Of a stretch of DNA of 64,000 nucleotides, positions 1 to 8,136 are shown in pieces. The notes beneath the pieces are model-generated. The model made no database searches and was not told the DNA's origin. It saw only the letters and a list, made by a program, of their open reading frames with translations. The stretch is from Mycolicibacterium rhodesiae (GTDB lineage Bacteria; Actinomycetota; Actinomycetes; Mycobacteriales; Mycobacteriaceae), in contig NZ_MVIH01000020.1 of assembly GCF_002086695.1 (NCBI RefSeq), positions 16,901 to 80,900 of the forward strand. Direction: 5' to 3'. Position numbers and translations under genes: made by a program. The stretch's first letter is position 1, and each line of letters opens with the position of its first letter.

Positions 1-2
1 CC

Positions 3-2705
3 GGACCCGAGATCCCCACCTACGCGCCATCACAAGTGGCGCTGCTCCACATCGGGGAGAAATTCCAGGAGTCCAACTCCACCAGCTTGACCATGGTCGT
101 GCTCGAGGCCGACCGTCCGCTCGACGAAAAGGATCACCAGTACTACAACGAGCTGGTTCAGCGGCTGAAGCGCGACACCCGGCACGTGCAGTACGTGATG
201 GATCTGTGGGGTAAGCCGATCACCGCGGCCGGCGCGCAGAGCATCGACGGCAAGTCCACCTATGTGCTGCTGCGGCTGGCGGGCAACGTCGGCCAGATCG
301 AGGCAAACCAATCCGTGGAGGCCGTGCGCGACATTGTCGGGAAAGACAGTCCACCAACGGGTTTGAAGGTGTATGTCAGCGGTTCGGCGCCGATGGCGTC
401 GGACACCCTGTCCATCGCGAACTCGAGCCTGAACAACATCACCATCGTCACCATCATCTTGATCTTCGTGATGTTGCTGCTGGTGTACCGCTCACTGACG
501 AACGTGGCCGTTCCGATGTACAGCGTGCTGTTCGAGATCCTCATCGCCAAGGGTGTCGTGTCGACCCTGGGCCATTGGGGCATCATCCCGATGTCCTCGT
601 TCGCGGTGAACATCGTTGTCTCCCTGACCCTTGGCGCGGGAACCGATTACGGCATCTTCCTGTTGGGGCGCTACCACGAGGCCAGACAGCTGGGCGAGAC
701 CCGGGAAGAGGCCTATTACACCGCCTATCGCGGCGTCGCCCCGATCATCATCGGATCGGGCCTGACGATCGCGGGTTCGTGTTTCTGTCTGACGTTCGCG
801 CGTCTGGACTACTTCCACACCATGGGCCCGGCGGTCGCCGTCAGCATGCTGTTCACGATCGCTGCGGCGCTGACACTCGCTCCGGCTTTGCTCACGCTGG
901 GCACCTTGTTCGGACTTTTCGATCCCAAGCAGGCCAGGCGTGGGCGGCTATATCGACGAATCGGCGCCAGCGTGGTGCGCTGGCCGGTGCCGATACTTGC
1001 GGCCAGCACCGCGGTGGTGGCGCTCGGGGCGATTTTCGTGCCGAGCTATCGGGTGAGCTATGACGACCGCGCCTACCAGCCGGCAAGTGGCGCCGCCAAT
1101 CAAGGCTTCACCGCCTCGGATCGGCACTTCCCGGCCAGCAAGCTGTTCACCGAGATGATGATGGTCGAGTCCGATCACGACATGCGCAATTCGGCGGACT
1201 TCATCTCTCTGGACCGGGTAGCCAAGGAATTGATCCGACTTCCCGGAGTCGCCATGGTGCAGAGCGTCACCAGACCTCTCGGCCGGCCGCTGGACCACGC
1301 GAATATCCCGTACCTGTTCACTGTGCAAGGTGGCGCGGCCGGTCAGCAACTGCCATTCAACGAACAAGCCAACGACAACACCGACCGCCAGGCTCAGATC
1401 CAGGCGGACACCGTTGCGACGCTGGGCAAGACCATCGATCTGACCCAGAAGTTGGCCGACGATCTGCACGCCACGGTACTCACGCTGGAGAACCTGCAGC
1501 AGGTCACCGATGAGATCAACCAGTACATCTCGAACCTCGATGACTTCATCCGGCCTCTGAAGAGCTACTTCTATTGGGAGCCGCACTGTTACGACATCCC
1601 GATCTGCTACTCGTTCCGGTCGTTGTTCGACGGGCTCGACGGCATCGACGCCTTGGATGAACAGATCCACAACGCCGTCACCGACTTTCAGGCCGTTGAT
1701 GCCCTCATGCCGCAGATGGTCGCCCAGCTCAAGGTAACCCGCGACGAGACGCAGGCGCTGCAGACGGTCATCGTGAACAACTACGGCCCGGCGCATCTGC
1801 AGTCCTCGCAGACTGATCAGACCTTCGAAGATCAGATCAACGTCGGCAACGACTTCGACAAGTCGCGCAGCGACGACTACTTCTACATGCCCCGAGAAGC
1901 CTTCGACAACGAAGACGTGAAAACCGGTATGCAGCTGATGATGTCGCCGGACGGCAAGGCGGCACGGTTTGTCATCACCCACGAGGGCAATGCGATGGGG
2001 CCTGAGGGCATCGACCACGTCAACGCGTTTCCCGACGCGGTGAAGGCGGCTTTGAAGGAGACGTCGCTGGCCGGGGCGAAGGTCTACACAGGTGGCGCGG
2101 CGTCGAACAACAAGGACATCAAGGAGTACGCCGCTTCGGATCTGAAGATCGTGGCGATCGCCGCGTTCGTGCTGATCTTCCTGATCATGCTGGTGCTGAC
2201 GCGAAGTCTGATCGCCGCGATGGTGATCCCCGGTACCGTGGCGTTCTCGTTCGCCGGGGCGTTCGGTCTGTCAACGTTGTTGTGGCAGCACCTCATCGGG
2301 CTACATCTGCACTGGCTGGTATTGCCGATCACCTTCGTCATCCTGGTGGCGGTCGGATCCGACTACAACCTGTTGCTGATCGCCAGGGTCAGGGAGGAGA
2401 TCGGCGTCGGCTACCAGACCACCGGATTGCACACCGCCTTGATCCGGGCGCTCGGCAGCACCGGCGGGGTGGTGACGTCGGCTGGTCTGGTGTTCGCCTT
2501 CACCATGCTGGCCATGCTCGCCAGCGACTTGAAAACCATTGCGCAGGTGGGTACTACGGTGTGCATCGGATTGCTGCTCGACACACTGATCGTGCGATCG
2601 TTCATCGTGCCATCGCTGATCCGGCTGCTCGGTCCGTGGTTTTGGTGGCCGACGTTGGTCCGCCCGCGCCCGCTGCCGTCGAGATTCCTCGAGTTGGCGC
2701 GATGA
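3..2705 (+). CDS. MmpL-family RND lipid transporter (5'-truncated)
   Basis: The reading frame is open from the left edge of the window, so the N-terminus (probably about 60-100 residues) is missing; 900 residues are visible. MmpL proteins are proton-driven inner-membrane exporters of envelope lipids. The RND layout is visible: a helix bundle of about TM2-TM6 near nt 430-1050, a large periplasmic loop, and a second bundle at nt 2140-2650. Both proton-relay Asp-Tyr pairs of the family are present, GTDYG at nt 645-650 and GSDYN at nt 2361-2366. The periplasmic loop carries cysteines near nt 1590-1610 (PHCYDIPICYSF). The stop overlaps the next gene by 4 nt (ATGA), so the two are co-translated. 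The lipid substrate and MmpL number cannot be decided from this fragment, and no mmpS is visible. Confidence 0.93.
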   Translation, partial: GPEIPTYAPSQVALLHIGEKFQESNSTSLTMVVLEADRPLDEKDHQYYNELVQRLKRDTRHVQYVMDLWGKPITAAGAQSIDGKSTYVLLRLAGNVGQIEANQSVEAVRDIVGKDSPPTGLKVYVSGSAPMASDTLSIANSSLNNITIVTIILIFVMLLLVYRSLTNVAVPMYSVLFEILIAKGVVSTLGHWGIIPMSSFAVNIVVSLTLGAGTDYGIFLLGRYHEARQLGETREEAYYTAYRGVAPIIIGSGLTIAGSCFCLTFARLDYFHTMGPAVAVSMLFTIAAALTLAPALLTLGTLFGLFDPKQARRGRLYRRIGASVVRWPVPILAASTAVVALGAIFVPSYRVSYDDRAYQPASGAANQGFTASDRHFPASKLFTEMMMVESDHDMRNSADFISLDRVAKELIRLPGVAMVQSVTRPLGRPLDHANIPYLFTVQGGAAGQQLPFNEQANDNTDRQAQIQADTVATLGKTIDLTQKLADDLHATVLTLENLQQVTDEINQYISNLDDFIRPLKSYFYWEPHCYDIPICYSFRSLFDGLDGIDALDEQIHNAVTDFQAVDALMPQMVAQLKVTRDETQALQTVIVNNYGPAHLQSSQTDQTFEDQINVGNDFDKSRSDDYFYMPREAFDNEDVKTGMQLMMSPDGKAARFVITHEGNAMGPEGIDHVNAFPDAVKAALKETSLAGAKVYTGGAASNNKDIKEYAASDLKIVAIAAFVLIFLIMLVLTRSLIAAMVIPGTVAFSFAGAFGLSTLLWQHLIGLHLHWLVLPITFVILVAVGSDYNLLLIARVREEIGVGYQTTGLHTALIRALGSTGGVVTSAGLVFAFTMLAMLASDLKTIAQVGTTVCIGLLLDTLIVRSFIVPSLIRLLGPWFWWPTLVRPRPLPSRFLELAR

Positions 2706-3196
2706 GTCTCAGCACACACACATCGGGCCTGGGCTTGTGGGGCTTGCTGATGTTCGTCGCGCTCGGACTCGAGGTGGTATTTGCGAGCCTGGCGTTCGTC
2801 TACACCCGGCGCCTGCTGCGCTTGCGGACCTTGCCGCTCGGCGACGATCTGAACGGCTATCAGAAAGCGCTGCGCAAGCTCCGCAAGAACGAACCCATGT
2901 CACGGGACGAGTGGAACCTGGCCGAGCGGATCATCGACATCCGCCGGTCGCCCATCGCCTACGCGGTACCAGCGGCCTTCATGACGTTGGGCATCTTCTA
3001 CATCTTCGGCAGCTTGGAGTATTTGCATGGCCACACGCCGTCGGAGCGGACGTTCCTGGGGGTGATCCCGATGTTCACCTCGACCAACCTGATCATCCAG
3101 ATGCGCAAGAGCGCACGGCTCAAGAAGAGACTGGACAGGGCGACCGTCGTCGAGCCGGACGAACCGTCACCAGCCGCGCTGGCGCCATTCGGCTAG
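2702..3196 (+). CDS. small membrane protein co-translated with MmpL
   Basis: 164 residues starting at the ATG of an ATGA overlap with mmpL. Two or three hydrophobic segments are visible: one at residues 10-35, one near residues 85-105 (YAVPAAFMTLGIFYIFG) and a weaker one near 120-135. Between them lies a basic, charged loop (KALRKLRKNEPMSRDEWNLA). It has a lysine/arginine-rich C-terminal tail ending SPAALAPFG. No enzymatic motif is recognised. Coupling to mmpL suggests an accessory role in the same lipid-export process (inference). Its last 40 bases lie inside the first copy of a 56-bp direct repeat, so its 3' end may have been rebuilt by insertion of the downstream toxin-antitoxin islet. Confidence 0.8.
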   Translation: MSLSTHTSGLGLWGLLMFVALGLEVVFASLAFVYTRRLLRLRTLPLGDDLNGYQKALRKLRKNEPMSRDEWNLAERIIDIRRSPIAYAVPAAFMTLGIFYIFGSLEYLHGHTPSERTFLGVIPMFTSTNLIIQMRKSARLKKRLDRATVVEPDEPSPAALAPFG

Positions 3197-3212
3197 GTGT
3201 GGACGCTCGGCG
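3157..3212. repeat. 56-bp direct repeat, left copy (islet boundary)
   Basis: Matches nt 4465-4520 at 53 of 56 positions (differences at 3181, 3197 and 3200), offset 1308 bp. It contains the 3' end of the MmpL-linked membrane gene on the + strand. On the - strand it carries a duplicated, still in-frame end of the MBL hydrolase (AERPHLAEWRQRGW plus stop; the true gene reads RERGW). It therefore looks like a duplicated insertion site bordering the toxin-antitoxin islet. Confidence 0.9.
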
Positions 3213-3224
3213 TGGTAACTGCGT

Positions 3225-3268
3225 GGTGTTGTTTCCGGTGTTGTTTGGCGGTGACACAGTGGTAGCCT
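3225..3268 (+). promoter_or_regulatory. candidate toxin-antitoxin promoter/operator with tandem repeats
   Basis: Two identical 10-mers GGTGTTGTTT (3225-3234 and 3237-3246) sit 12 bp apart, about one helical turn. They overlap a possible -35 (TTGTTT, 3241-3246), 16 bp before a possible -10 (TAGCCT, 3263-3268). The antitoxin start is at 3302. Direct repeats on one helix face are what autoregulatory antitoxin binding would need, but the assignment rests on position alone. Confidence 0.4.
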
Positions 3269-3301
3269 TGTGGTGGAAACAGCCCGCCCGGAGGTCCAGA
3301 A

Positions 3302-3697
3302 ATGTCCGTTTTGACAGCCAGTGCCGCTGAGAAGCTCGATGTCGAGGCGACGACCCGCCCAATTCGTGAAATCGCCAGCTACCTGCAGGAAACTGTCGGA
3401 CAACGAGTCGCCGCAGCCATCGCAGGCCTTGCCGACGCAAAACAGATTGGCCGTTACGCGCGAGTCGGCGGCCCGGAACCACACGAGGTAACGGAACGTA
3501 GGTTGCGAGAGGGCTACAAAGTTGTCCGAATGCTTGTCGATGCGTACGACGGCAAGACTGCGCGGGCCTGGTTGTTCGGCACGAACACACGTCTCGACGA
3601 TCGTGCGCCGGTTGAAGTTCTCGGCGGTGCATCCGAGACGGGTGATTTCGTGATGGTCGTGCAAGCGGCTAGACAGGTCGCTAGCTTTCAGGCGTGA
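3302..3697 (+). CDS. MbcA/Xre-type antitoxin (DUF2384)
   Basis: 131 residues, preceded by a good ribosome site (GGAGG at about 3291). The N-terminal half is helical and resembles the Xre-like part of MbcA antitoxins. The C-terminal half, from ARAWLFGTNTRLDDRAPVEV to QAARQVASF, has the layout of the Xre/MbcA/ParS toxin-binding domain: a W-L-F start, then a Pro-containing stretch, then a final helix. These antitoxins plug the active site of a RES-domain NAD+-degrading toxin and repress their own operon. The next gene is such a toxin and overlaps by 4 nt (GTGA). Assignment is by domain pattern; identity to M. tuberculosis MbcA looks low. Confidence 0.85.
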   Translation: MSVLTASAAEKLDVEATTRPIREIASYLQETVGQRVAAAIAGLADAKQIGRYARVGGPEPHEVTERRLREGYKVVRMLVDAYDGKTARAWLFGTNTRLDDRAPVEVLGGASETGDFVMVVQAARQVASFQA

Positions 3698-4362
3698 GCA
3701 AAGTCGGCGACGAACTTTCGTTGTGGCGAGTTGGCTACCACGCAAGCCCGCTTGAATTCACGCCGCTCGAGCTATACAGCTTCAGCCATCGGTTCGACGA
3801 TATTCACCACCGCTTCCGCACTCTCTATATGGCCTATATGGCGGACTTGCCCGAAACCTGCCTGCGCGAAGTGCTGGCGGACCTTCGGCCAAATCTTGGT
3901 GCCAAGCTCAGGCACATCGAGCGATACGGGCCGGAAGCGGCTAAAGACTTCGCCTCCGAGCCTGTGACTGCAAGCTGGCGCCGCCAGAACGTACTGGTTC
4001 CAGCGCTTTTGAGACTTCAAGGCCCGCTGGTTGACCTAACCGACGTTGCCGTCCGTCAAGAGATAGAAGATCGACACGCTGCACTTCTGGTCGAGAATGG
4101 CATGGAACACCTTGATTTGCACGAGGTTACGACGAACCGGCGCGTTGTTACCCAGACGATTGCTGGTGACCTCTACGACGGCGGTGTAGCTGGCGTGAGA
4201 TTCTTGTCTCGGCTCGACGCTAAACCTTGTGTGGCGCTATTCGAGGGCCGCGGAAATGCAGACCTGATCGGTGACATCATCCCGCTGACGGACCCCGCGC
4301 CAGCTCCGCTTCTCACTGTCAGAACTGAGTGGGATCTAGATTTGGAGGACTGTCCTGCTTAG
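3694..4362 (+). CDS. RES-domain toxin (MbcT-like NAD+ phosphorylase/glycohydrolase)
   Basis: 222 residues with a GTG start inside the antitoxin stop (GTGA). RES toxins destroy cellular NAD+ when not bound by their antitoxin. The family pattern is visible: LWRVG near the N-terminus, an Arg-bearing stretch HHRFRTLYMAYMADLPETCL followed by REVLADLRP (conserved Arg and Glu), a central DLTD, and GVRFLSRLDAKPCVALFEG with the conserved Ser. It looks intact, with no frameshift or missing core residue. With its antitoxin it fills a 1.25-kb islet between 56-bp direct repeats, without integrase or transposase. The coding sequence has more AT-rich codons than its neighbours, consistent with transfer. Confidence 0.88.
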   Translation: MSKVGDELSLWRVGYHASPLEFTPLELYSFSHRFDDIHHRFRTLYMAYMADLPETCLREVLADLRPNLGAKLRHIERYGPEAAKDFASEPVTASWRRQNVLVPALLRLQGPLVDLTDVAVRQEIEDRHAALLVENGMEHLDLHEVTTNRRVVTQTIAGDLYDGGVAGVRFLSRLDAKPCVALFEGRGNADLIGDIIPLTDPAPAPLLTVRTEWDLDLEDCPA

Positions 4363-4421
4363 TTGAAGGTGGCTCTCTCGCAGTGCACCTACAGTTCTGC
4401 TGTGTGGGCAGTGCCGACCGT

Positions 4422-4446
4422 GGAGGCGCGCTCGGGGCTTGCCTCC
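4422..4446. terminator. possible weak hairpin after the toxin gene
   Basis: GGAGGC (4422-4427) can pair with GCCTCC (4441-4446) across a 13-nt loop, about 60 nt after the toxin stop. There is no T-run, so this is only a possible mycobacterial-type terminator. The rest of 4363-4464 holds no recognisable gene. Confidence 0.25.
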
Positions 4447-4464
4447 CTAGTGGGCTGCCAGCCT

Positions 4465-4520
4465 GGACGAACCGTCACCAGCCGCGCTCGCGCCATTCGG
4501 CTAGATGCGGACGCTCGGCG
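4465..4520. repeat. 56-bp direct repeat, right copy (islet boundary)
   Basis: Right-hand partner of nt 3157-3212, 53 of 56 identical. It lies inside the 3' end of the MBL hydrolase gene, whose stop codon is at 4475-4477. The corresponding position in the left copy also encodes a stop. Removing the 1308-bp unit would leave the membrane gene and the hydrolase converging with a 30-bp overlap. Confidence 0.9.
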
Positions 4521-5152
4521 CCCAGCGTGGTGTCGTCGCCGTGCCCGGGATAGACCACGGTGTCGTCGCAGTACCGGTCGAACACCTTGCTGGTCACGTC
4601 GCCGAGCAGTTGCTCGAACGCGCCGGGCTCCCACGTTTTGCCCACACCGCCCGGGAACAGGCAGTCGCCGGTGAACAGGTGGGTGGCGGTCCGTTCGCCG
4701 GCGGGCCGCAGTGCCAGCGCCACCGAGCCGGGGGTGTGGCCGCGCAGATGGATCACATCGAACACGAGGTCGCCGACGGCGATCGTGTCACCGTCAGCCA
4801 GGCAGCGCTGCGGCGCCACCGGCAGGGGCTCGGCGTCGAGCTCGTGCACGGCGGTCGGAACCCCGGTCGCCTCGGCCAGCGCTTCGAGCGCCTGCCAATG
4901 ATCGAAGTGCTGGTGGCTGGTCACGATCAGCGCCAGCTTCGGCGCGTGCTCACGCACCAGGTCGACGAGGAGTTCCGCGTCGTTGGCGGCGTCGATCAAT
5001 AAACTTTCCCCGGAGTGGGAACAGGTCACCACGTAGGTGTTGTTGTCCATCGGGCCCACGGACATTTTCAGGATGGTGGCGCCGGGCACCGTCCTGCGGG
5101 CAGCGGTCTGCGGTTCGACGTGTCCGGTGTAGGTGTCGGCGACGACTGTCAT
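4475..5152 (-). CDS. metallo-beta-lactamase-fold hydrolase (glyoxalase II-like)
   Basis: 225 residues from the ATG at 5152; a longer frame to 5215 would run into the uvrA promoter and is not used. Zinc-ligand motifs of the MBL/glyoxalase II fold are present in order: SHQHFDHW (HxHxDH), GHTPGSV, TGDCLFPG and YPGHGDD. Such enzymes usually hydrolyse thioesters such as S-lactoyl conjugates; the substrate here is unknown. It corresponds by position to Rv1637c, which also sits divergently beside uvrA. Its last 15 codons lie in the right copy of the 56-bp repeat and appear complete. Confidence 0.92.
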   Translation of the reverse strand: MTVVADTYTGHVEPQTAARRTVPGATILKMSVGPMDNNTYVVTCSHSGESLLIDAANDAELLVDLVREHAPKLALIVTSHQHFDHWQALEALAEATGVPTAVHELDAEPLPVAPQRCLADGDTIAVGDLVFDVIHLRGHTPGSVALALRPAGERTATHLFTGDCLFPGGVGKTWEPGAFEQLLGDVTSKVFDRYCDDTVVYPGHGDDTTLGAERPHLAEWRERGW

Positions 5153-5166
5153 GGTCGCCACGTTAC

Positions 5167-5189
5167 TTGTCGGTGGGCCGACATAGCAT
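5167..5189 (+). promoter_or_regulatory. PafBC-type (RecA-independent) DNA-damage promoter of uvrA
   Basis: TTGTCGGTG at 5167-5175, exactly 8 bp, then TAGCAT at 5184-5189. This fits the mycobacterial RecA-NDp consensus tTGTCRgtg-N8-TAnnnT, which is activated by PafBC after DNA damage. The uvrA start is about 47 bp downstream of the -10. No LexA box was seen in this gap. Confidence 0.8.
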
Positions 5190-5235
5190 GGGGAGCGGCG
5201 TCGTCTCGCCAACAAACCCGCAGGAAGGGGGGCCG

Positions 5236-8136
5236 GTGGCTGACCGGCTGATCGTCAAAGGTGCGCGTGAGCACAACTTGCGCGGCATCGACCTGGACCT
5301 GCCCCGCGACAGTCTGATCGTCTTCACGGGGCTGTCCGGATCGGGCAAATCCTCGCTGGCGTTCGACACCATTTTCGCCGAGGGGCAGCGCCGATACGTC
5401 GAGTCGCTGTCGGCCTACGCGCGCCAGTTCCTCGGTCAGATGGACAAGCCGGACGTCGACTTCATCGAGGGGCTCTCCCCGGCGGTGTCGATCGATCAGA
5501 AGTCCACCAACCGCAACCCGCGCTCCACGGTCGGCACCATCACCGAGGTCTATGACTACCTGCGCCTGCTCTACGCCCGTGCCGGTACCCCGCATTGCCC
5601 GGTGTGCGGGGAGCGCATCGCGCGGCAGACCCCGCAGCAGATCGTCGACCAGGTGCTGGCCATGGACGAGGGCCTGCGGTTCCAGGTGCTGGCCCCGGTG
5701 GTGCGCACCCGCAAGGGTGAATTCGTCGACCTCTTCGACAAGCTCAACAGCCAGGGCTACAGCCGGGTCCGGGTCGACGGTGTCGTCCATTCGCTGACCG
5801 AACCGCCGAAGCTGAAGAAGCAGGAGAAGCACGACATCGAGGTGGTCATCGACCGGCTCACGGTCAAGACCAGCGCCAAGCAGCGCCTCACCGACTCGGT
5901 CGAGACGGCCCTGAATCTGGCCGACGGCATCGTCGTGCTGGAGTTCGTCGACCGCGACGATGACCACCCACACCGCGAACAGCGGTTCTCCGAGAAGCTG
6001 GCCTGCCCCAACGGACATCCCCTGGCCGTCGACGACCTGGAGCCGCGGTCGTTCTCGTTCAACTCGCCCTACGGCGCCTGCCCGGAGTGCAGCGGCCTCG
6101 GCATCCGCAAGGAAGTCGACCCCGAGCTGGTGGTTCCCGACCCGGACCTGACGCTCGCCGACGGTGCGGTCGCGCCGTGGGCGATGGGCCACACCGCCGA
6201 GTACTTCACCCGGATGATGGCCGGCCTGGGTGAGTCGATGGGATTCGACGTCAACACCCCGTGGCGCAAGCTTCCTGCCAAGGCGCGCAAGGCGATTCTG
6301 GAAGGCTGCGACGAGCAGGTCCACGTCCGCTACAAGAACCGGTACGGACGGACCCGGTCGTATTACGCCGAGTTCGAAGGTGTGATGGCGTTTCTGCACC
6401 GGCGGATGGAGCAGACCGAATCCGAGCAGATGAAAGAGCGCTACGACGGGTTCATGCGCGATGTGCCGTGCCCGGAGTGCAACGGCACCCGGCTGAAGCC
6501 GGAGATTCTCGCGGTCACGCTGGCCGCGGGGGAGTACGGCGCGAAATCGATTGCCGAAGTCTCTGAGCTGTCGATCGCCGATTGTTCGGAGTTCCTCAAC
6601 GCCCTCACCCTGGGCGCCCGCGAGTCGGCCATCGCCGGCCAGGTGCTCAAGGAAGTCCAGTCGCGGCTTGGCTTCCTGCTCGACGTCGGGCTGGACTACC
6701 TGTCGTTGTCCCGCGCGGCGGGCACGCTCTCCGGCGGTGAGGCCCAGCGCATCCGGTTGGCCACCCAGATCGGGTCGGGTCTGGTCGGTGTGCTCTATGT
6801 GCTCGACGAACCCTCGATCGGGCTGCACCAGCGCGACAACCGGCGTCTCATCGAAACCCTCACGCGGCTGAGGGATCTGGGCAACACGCTGATCGTCGTC
6901 GAACACGACGAAGACACCATCGCGCACTCCGATTGGGTGGTCGACATCGGACCGGCGGCCGGTGAGCACGGCGGCCAGGTGGTGCACAGCGGCCCGTACG
7001 CCGATCTGCTGCGTAACCCCAACTCGATCACCGGCGCCTACCTCTCGGGCAAGCAGAGCATCGACGTGCCGGCGATCCGCCGCCCTGTCGATCGCCGCAA
7101 GGAGATCACCGTCATCGGTGCGCGGGAGCACAACCTGCACGACATCGACGTCGCGTTCCCGCTCGGGGTGCTGACGTCGGTGACCGGCGTCTCCGGCTCC
7201 GGAAAGTCCACTCTGGTCAACGACATCCTGGCGACCGTGCTGGCCAACAAGCTCAACGGGGCGCGCCAGGTCCCGGGCCGCCACACCCGGATCAACGGTC
7301 TGGAACACCTCGACAAGTTGGTCCGGGTCGACCAGTCGCCGATCGGGCGCACCCCCCGCTCCAATCCGGCGACCTACACCGGTGTGTTCGACAAGATCCG
7401 CACACTGTTCGCCGCCACTACCGAGGCGAAGGTTCGCGGCTACCAGCCGGGCCGGTTCTCGTTCAACGTCAAAGGTGGCCGCTGCGAAGCCTGTTCGGGC
7501 GACGGCACCATCAAGATCGAGATGAACTTCCTGCCGGACGTCTATGTGCCGTGCGAGGTGTGCCACGGCGCGCGCTACAACCGCGAGACGCTCGAGGTGC
7601 ACTACAAGGGCAAGACGATCTCCGAGGTGCTCGACATGTCCATCGAGGACGCCGCGGAGTTCTTCGAGCCGATCAGCAGCATCCACCGCTACCTGCGCAC
7701 GCTCGTCGACGTGGGGCTGGGCTATGTCCGGCTGGGCCAGCCGGCGCCGACCTTGTCCGGCGGTGAGGCGCAGCGCGTCAAGCTCGCCGCCGAACTGCAG
7801 AAGCGCTCGACCGGTCGGACCGTCTACATCCTGGACGAGCCGACCACCGGCCTGCACTTCGAGGACATCCGCAAGCTGCTCAAGGTCATCAACGGCCTTG
7901 TCGACAAAGGTAATTCGGTGATCGTCATCGAACACAACCTGGACGTCATCAAGACCTCGGACTGGATCATCGACATGGGGCCCGAGGGCGGTTCCGGAGG
8001 CGGCACCGTCGTCGCGCAGGGAACTCCGGAAGATGTGGCGGCGGTGCCGAACAGCTACACCGGCAAGTTCCTCGCCGACGTTCTGCCCGCCGCACCGGCA
8101 CCCAAACGGACGGCCCGGCGGCGCAAAGTCAGTTAG
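5236..8136 (+). CDS. uvrA: excinuclease ABC subunit A (UvrA)
   Basis: 966 residues from a GTG preceded by AGGAAGGGGGG. UvrA is the damage-sensing ATPase of nucleotide excision repair and loads UvrB. Two ABC ATPase modules are visible: Walker A GLSGSGKSS (about residues 32-40) and GVSGSGKST (about 652-660), signatures LSGGEAQRIRLA and LSGGEAQRVKLA, and Walker B regions VLDEPSIGLH and ILDEPTTGLH. The C-terminal zinc module is complete (CEACSGDG...CEVCHGA). The first zinc module reads CPNGH...CPEC, so it lacks a classic first CxxC. Length matches M. tuberculosis UvrA (972). The stop overlaps the convergent SDR gene by 4 bp. Regulation is probably by the PafBC-type promoter just upstream. Confidence 0.98.
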   Translation: MADRLIVKGAREHNLRGIDLDLPRDSLIVFTGLSGSGKSSLAFDTIFAEGQRRYVESLSAYARQFLGQMDKPDVDFIEGLSPAVSIDQKSTNRNPRSTVGTITEVYDYLRLLYARAGTPHCPVCGERIARQTPQQIVDQVLAMDEGLRFQVLAPVVRTRKGEFVDLFDKLNSQGYSRVRVDGVVHSLTEPPKLKKQEKHDIEVVIDRLTVKTSAKQRLTDSVETALNLADGIVVLEFVDRDDDHPHREQRFSEKLACPNGHPLAVDDLEPRSFSFNSPYGACPECSGLGIRKEVDPELVVPDPDLTLADGAVAPWAMGHTAEYFTRMMAGLGESMGFDVNTPWRKLPAKARKAILEGCDEQVHVRYKNRYGRTRSYYAEFEGVMAFLHRRMEQTESEQMKERYDGFMRDVPCPECNGTRLKPEILAVTLAAGEYGAKSIAEVSELSIADCSEFLNALTLGARESAIAGQVLKEVQSRLGFLLDVGLDYLSLSRAAGTLSGGEAQRIRLATQIGSGLVGVLYVLDEPSIGLHQRDNRRLIETLTRLRDLGNTLIVVEHDEDTIAHSDWVVDIGPAAGEHGGQVVHSGPYADLLRNPNSITGAYLSGKQSIDVPAIRRPVDRRKEITVIGAREHNLHDIDVAFPLGVLTSVTGVSGSGKSTLVNDILATVLANKLNGARQVPGRHTRINGLEHLDKLVRVDQSPIGRTPRSNPATYTGVFDKIRTLFAATTEAKVRGYQPGRFSFNVKGGRCEACSGDGTIKIEMNFLPDVYVPCEVCHGARYNRETLEVHYKGKTISEVLDMSIEDAAEFFEPISSIHRYLRTLVDVGLGYVRLGQPAPTLSGGEAQRVKLAAELQKRSTGRTVYILDEPTTGLHFEDIRKLLKVINGLVDKGNSVIVIEHNLDVIKTSDWIIDMGPEGGSGGGTVVAQGTPEDVAAVPNSYTGKFLADVLPAAPAPKRTARRRKVS

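Noticed and set aside
3197..4464. IS element or integrase in the TA islet
   Set aside because: Only the antitoxin and toxin fit; no transposase frame, no terminal inverted repeats, no tRNA attachment site.
4711..5235. Upstream in-frame extension of uvrA (up to 175 residues)
   Set aside because: It runs antisense through the MBL hydrolase, is Arg/Pro-rich nonsense, and passes over the promoter; the GTG at 5236 has a ribosome site and matches UvrA length.
5153..5235. LexA box upstream of uvrA
   Set aside because: No TCGAAC-N4-GTTCGA-like palindrome found; the PafBC-type motif explains damage control.
5149..7935. Long open frame opposite uvrA (928 codons, minus strand)
   Set aside because: Shadow of GC-rich codon usage; no recognisable domain and no start context. 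Similar shadows opposite lysX, the acyl-CoA dehydrogenase, pheT and the fusion enzyme were dropped for the same reason.
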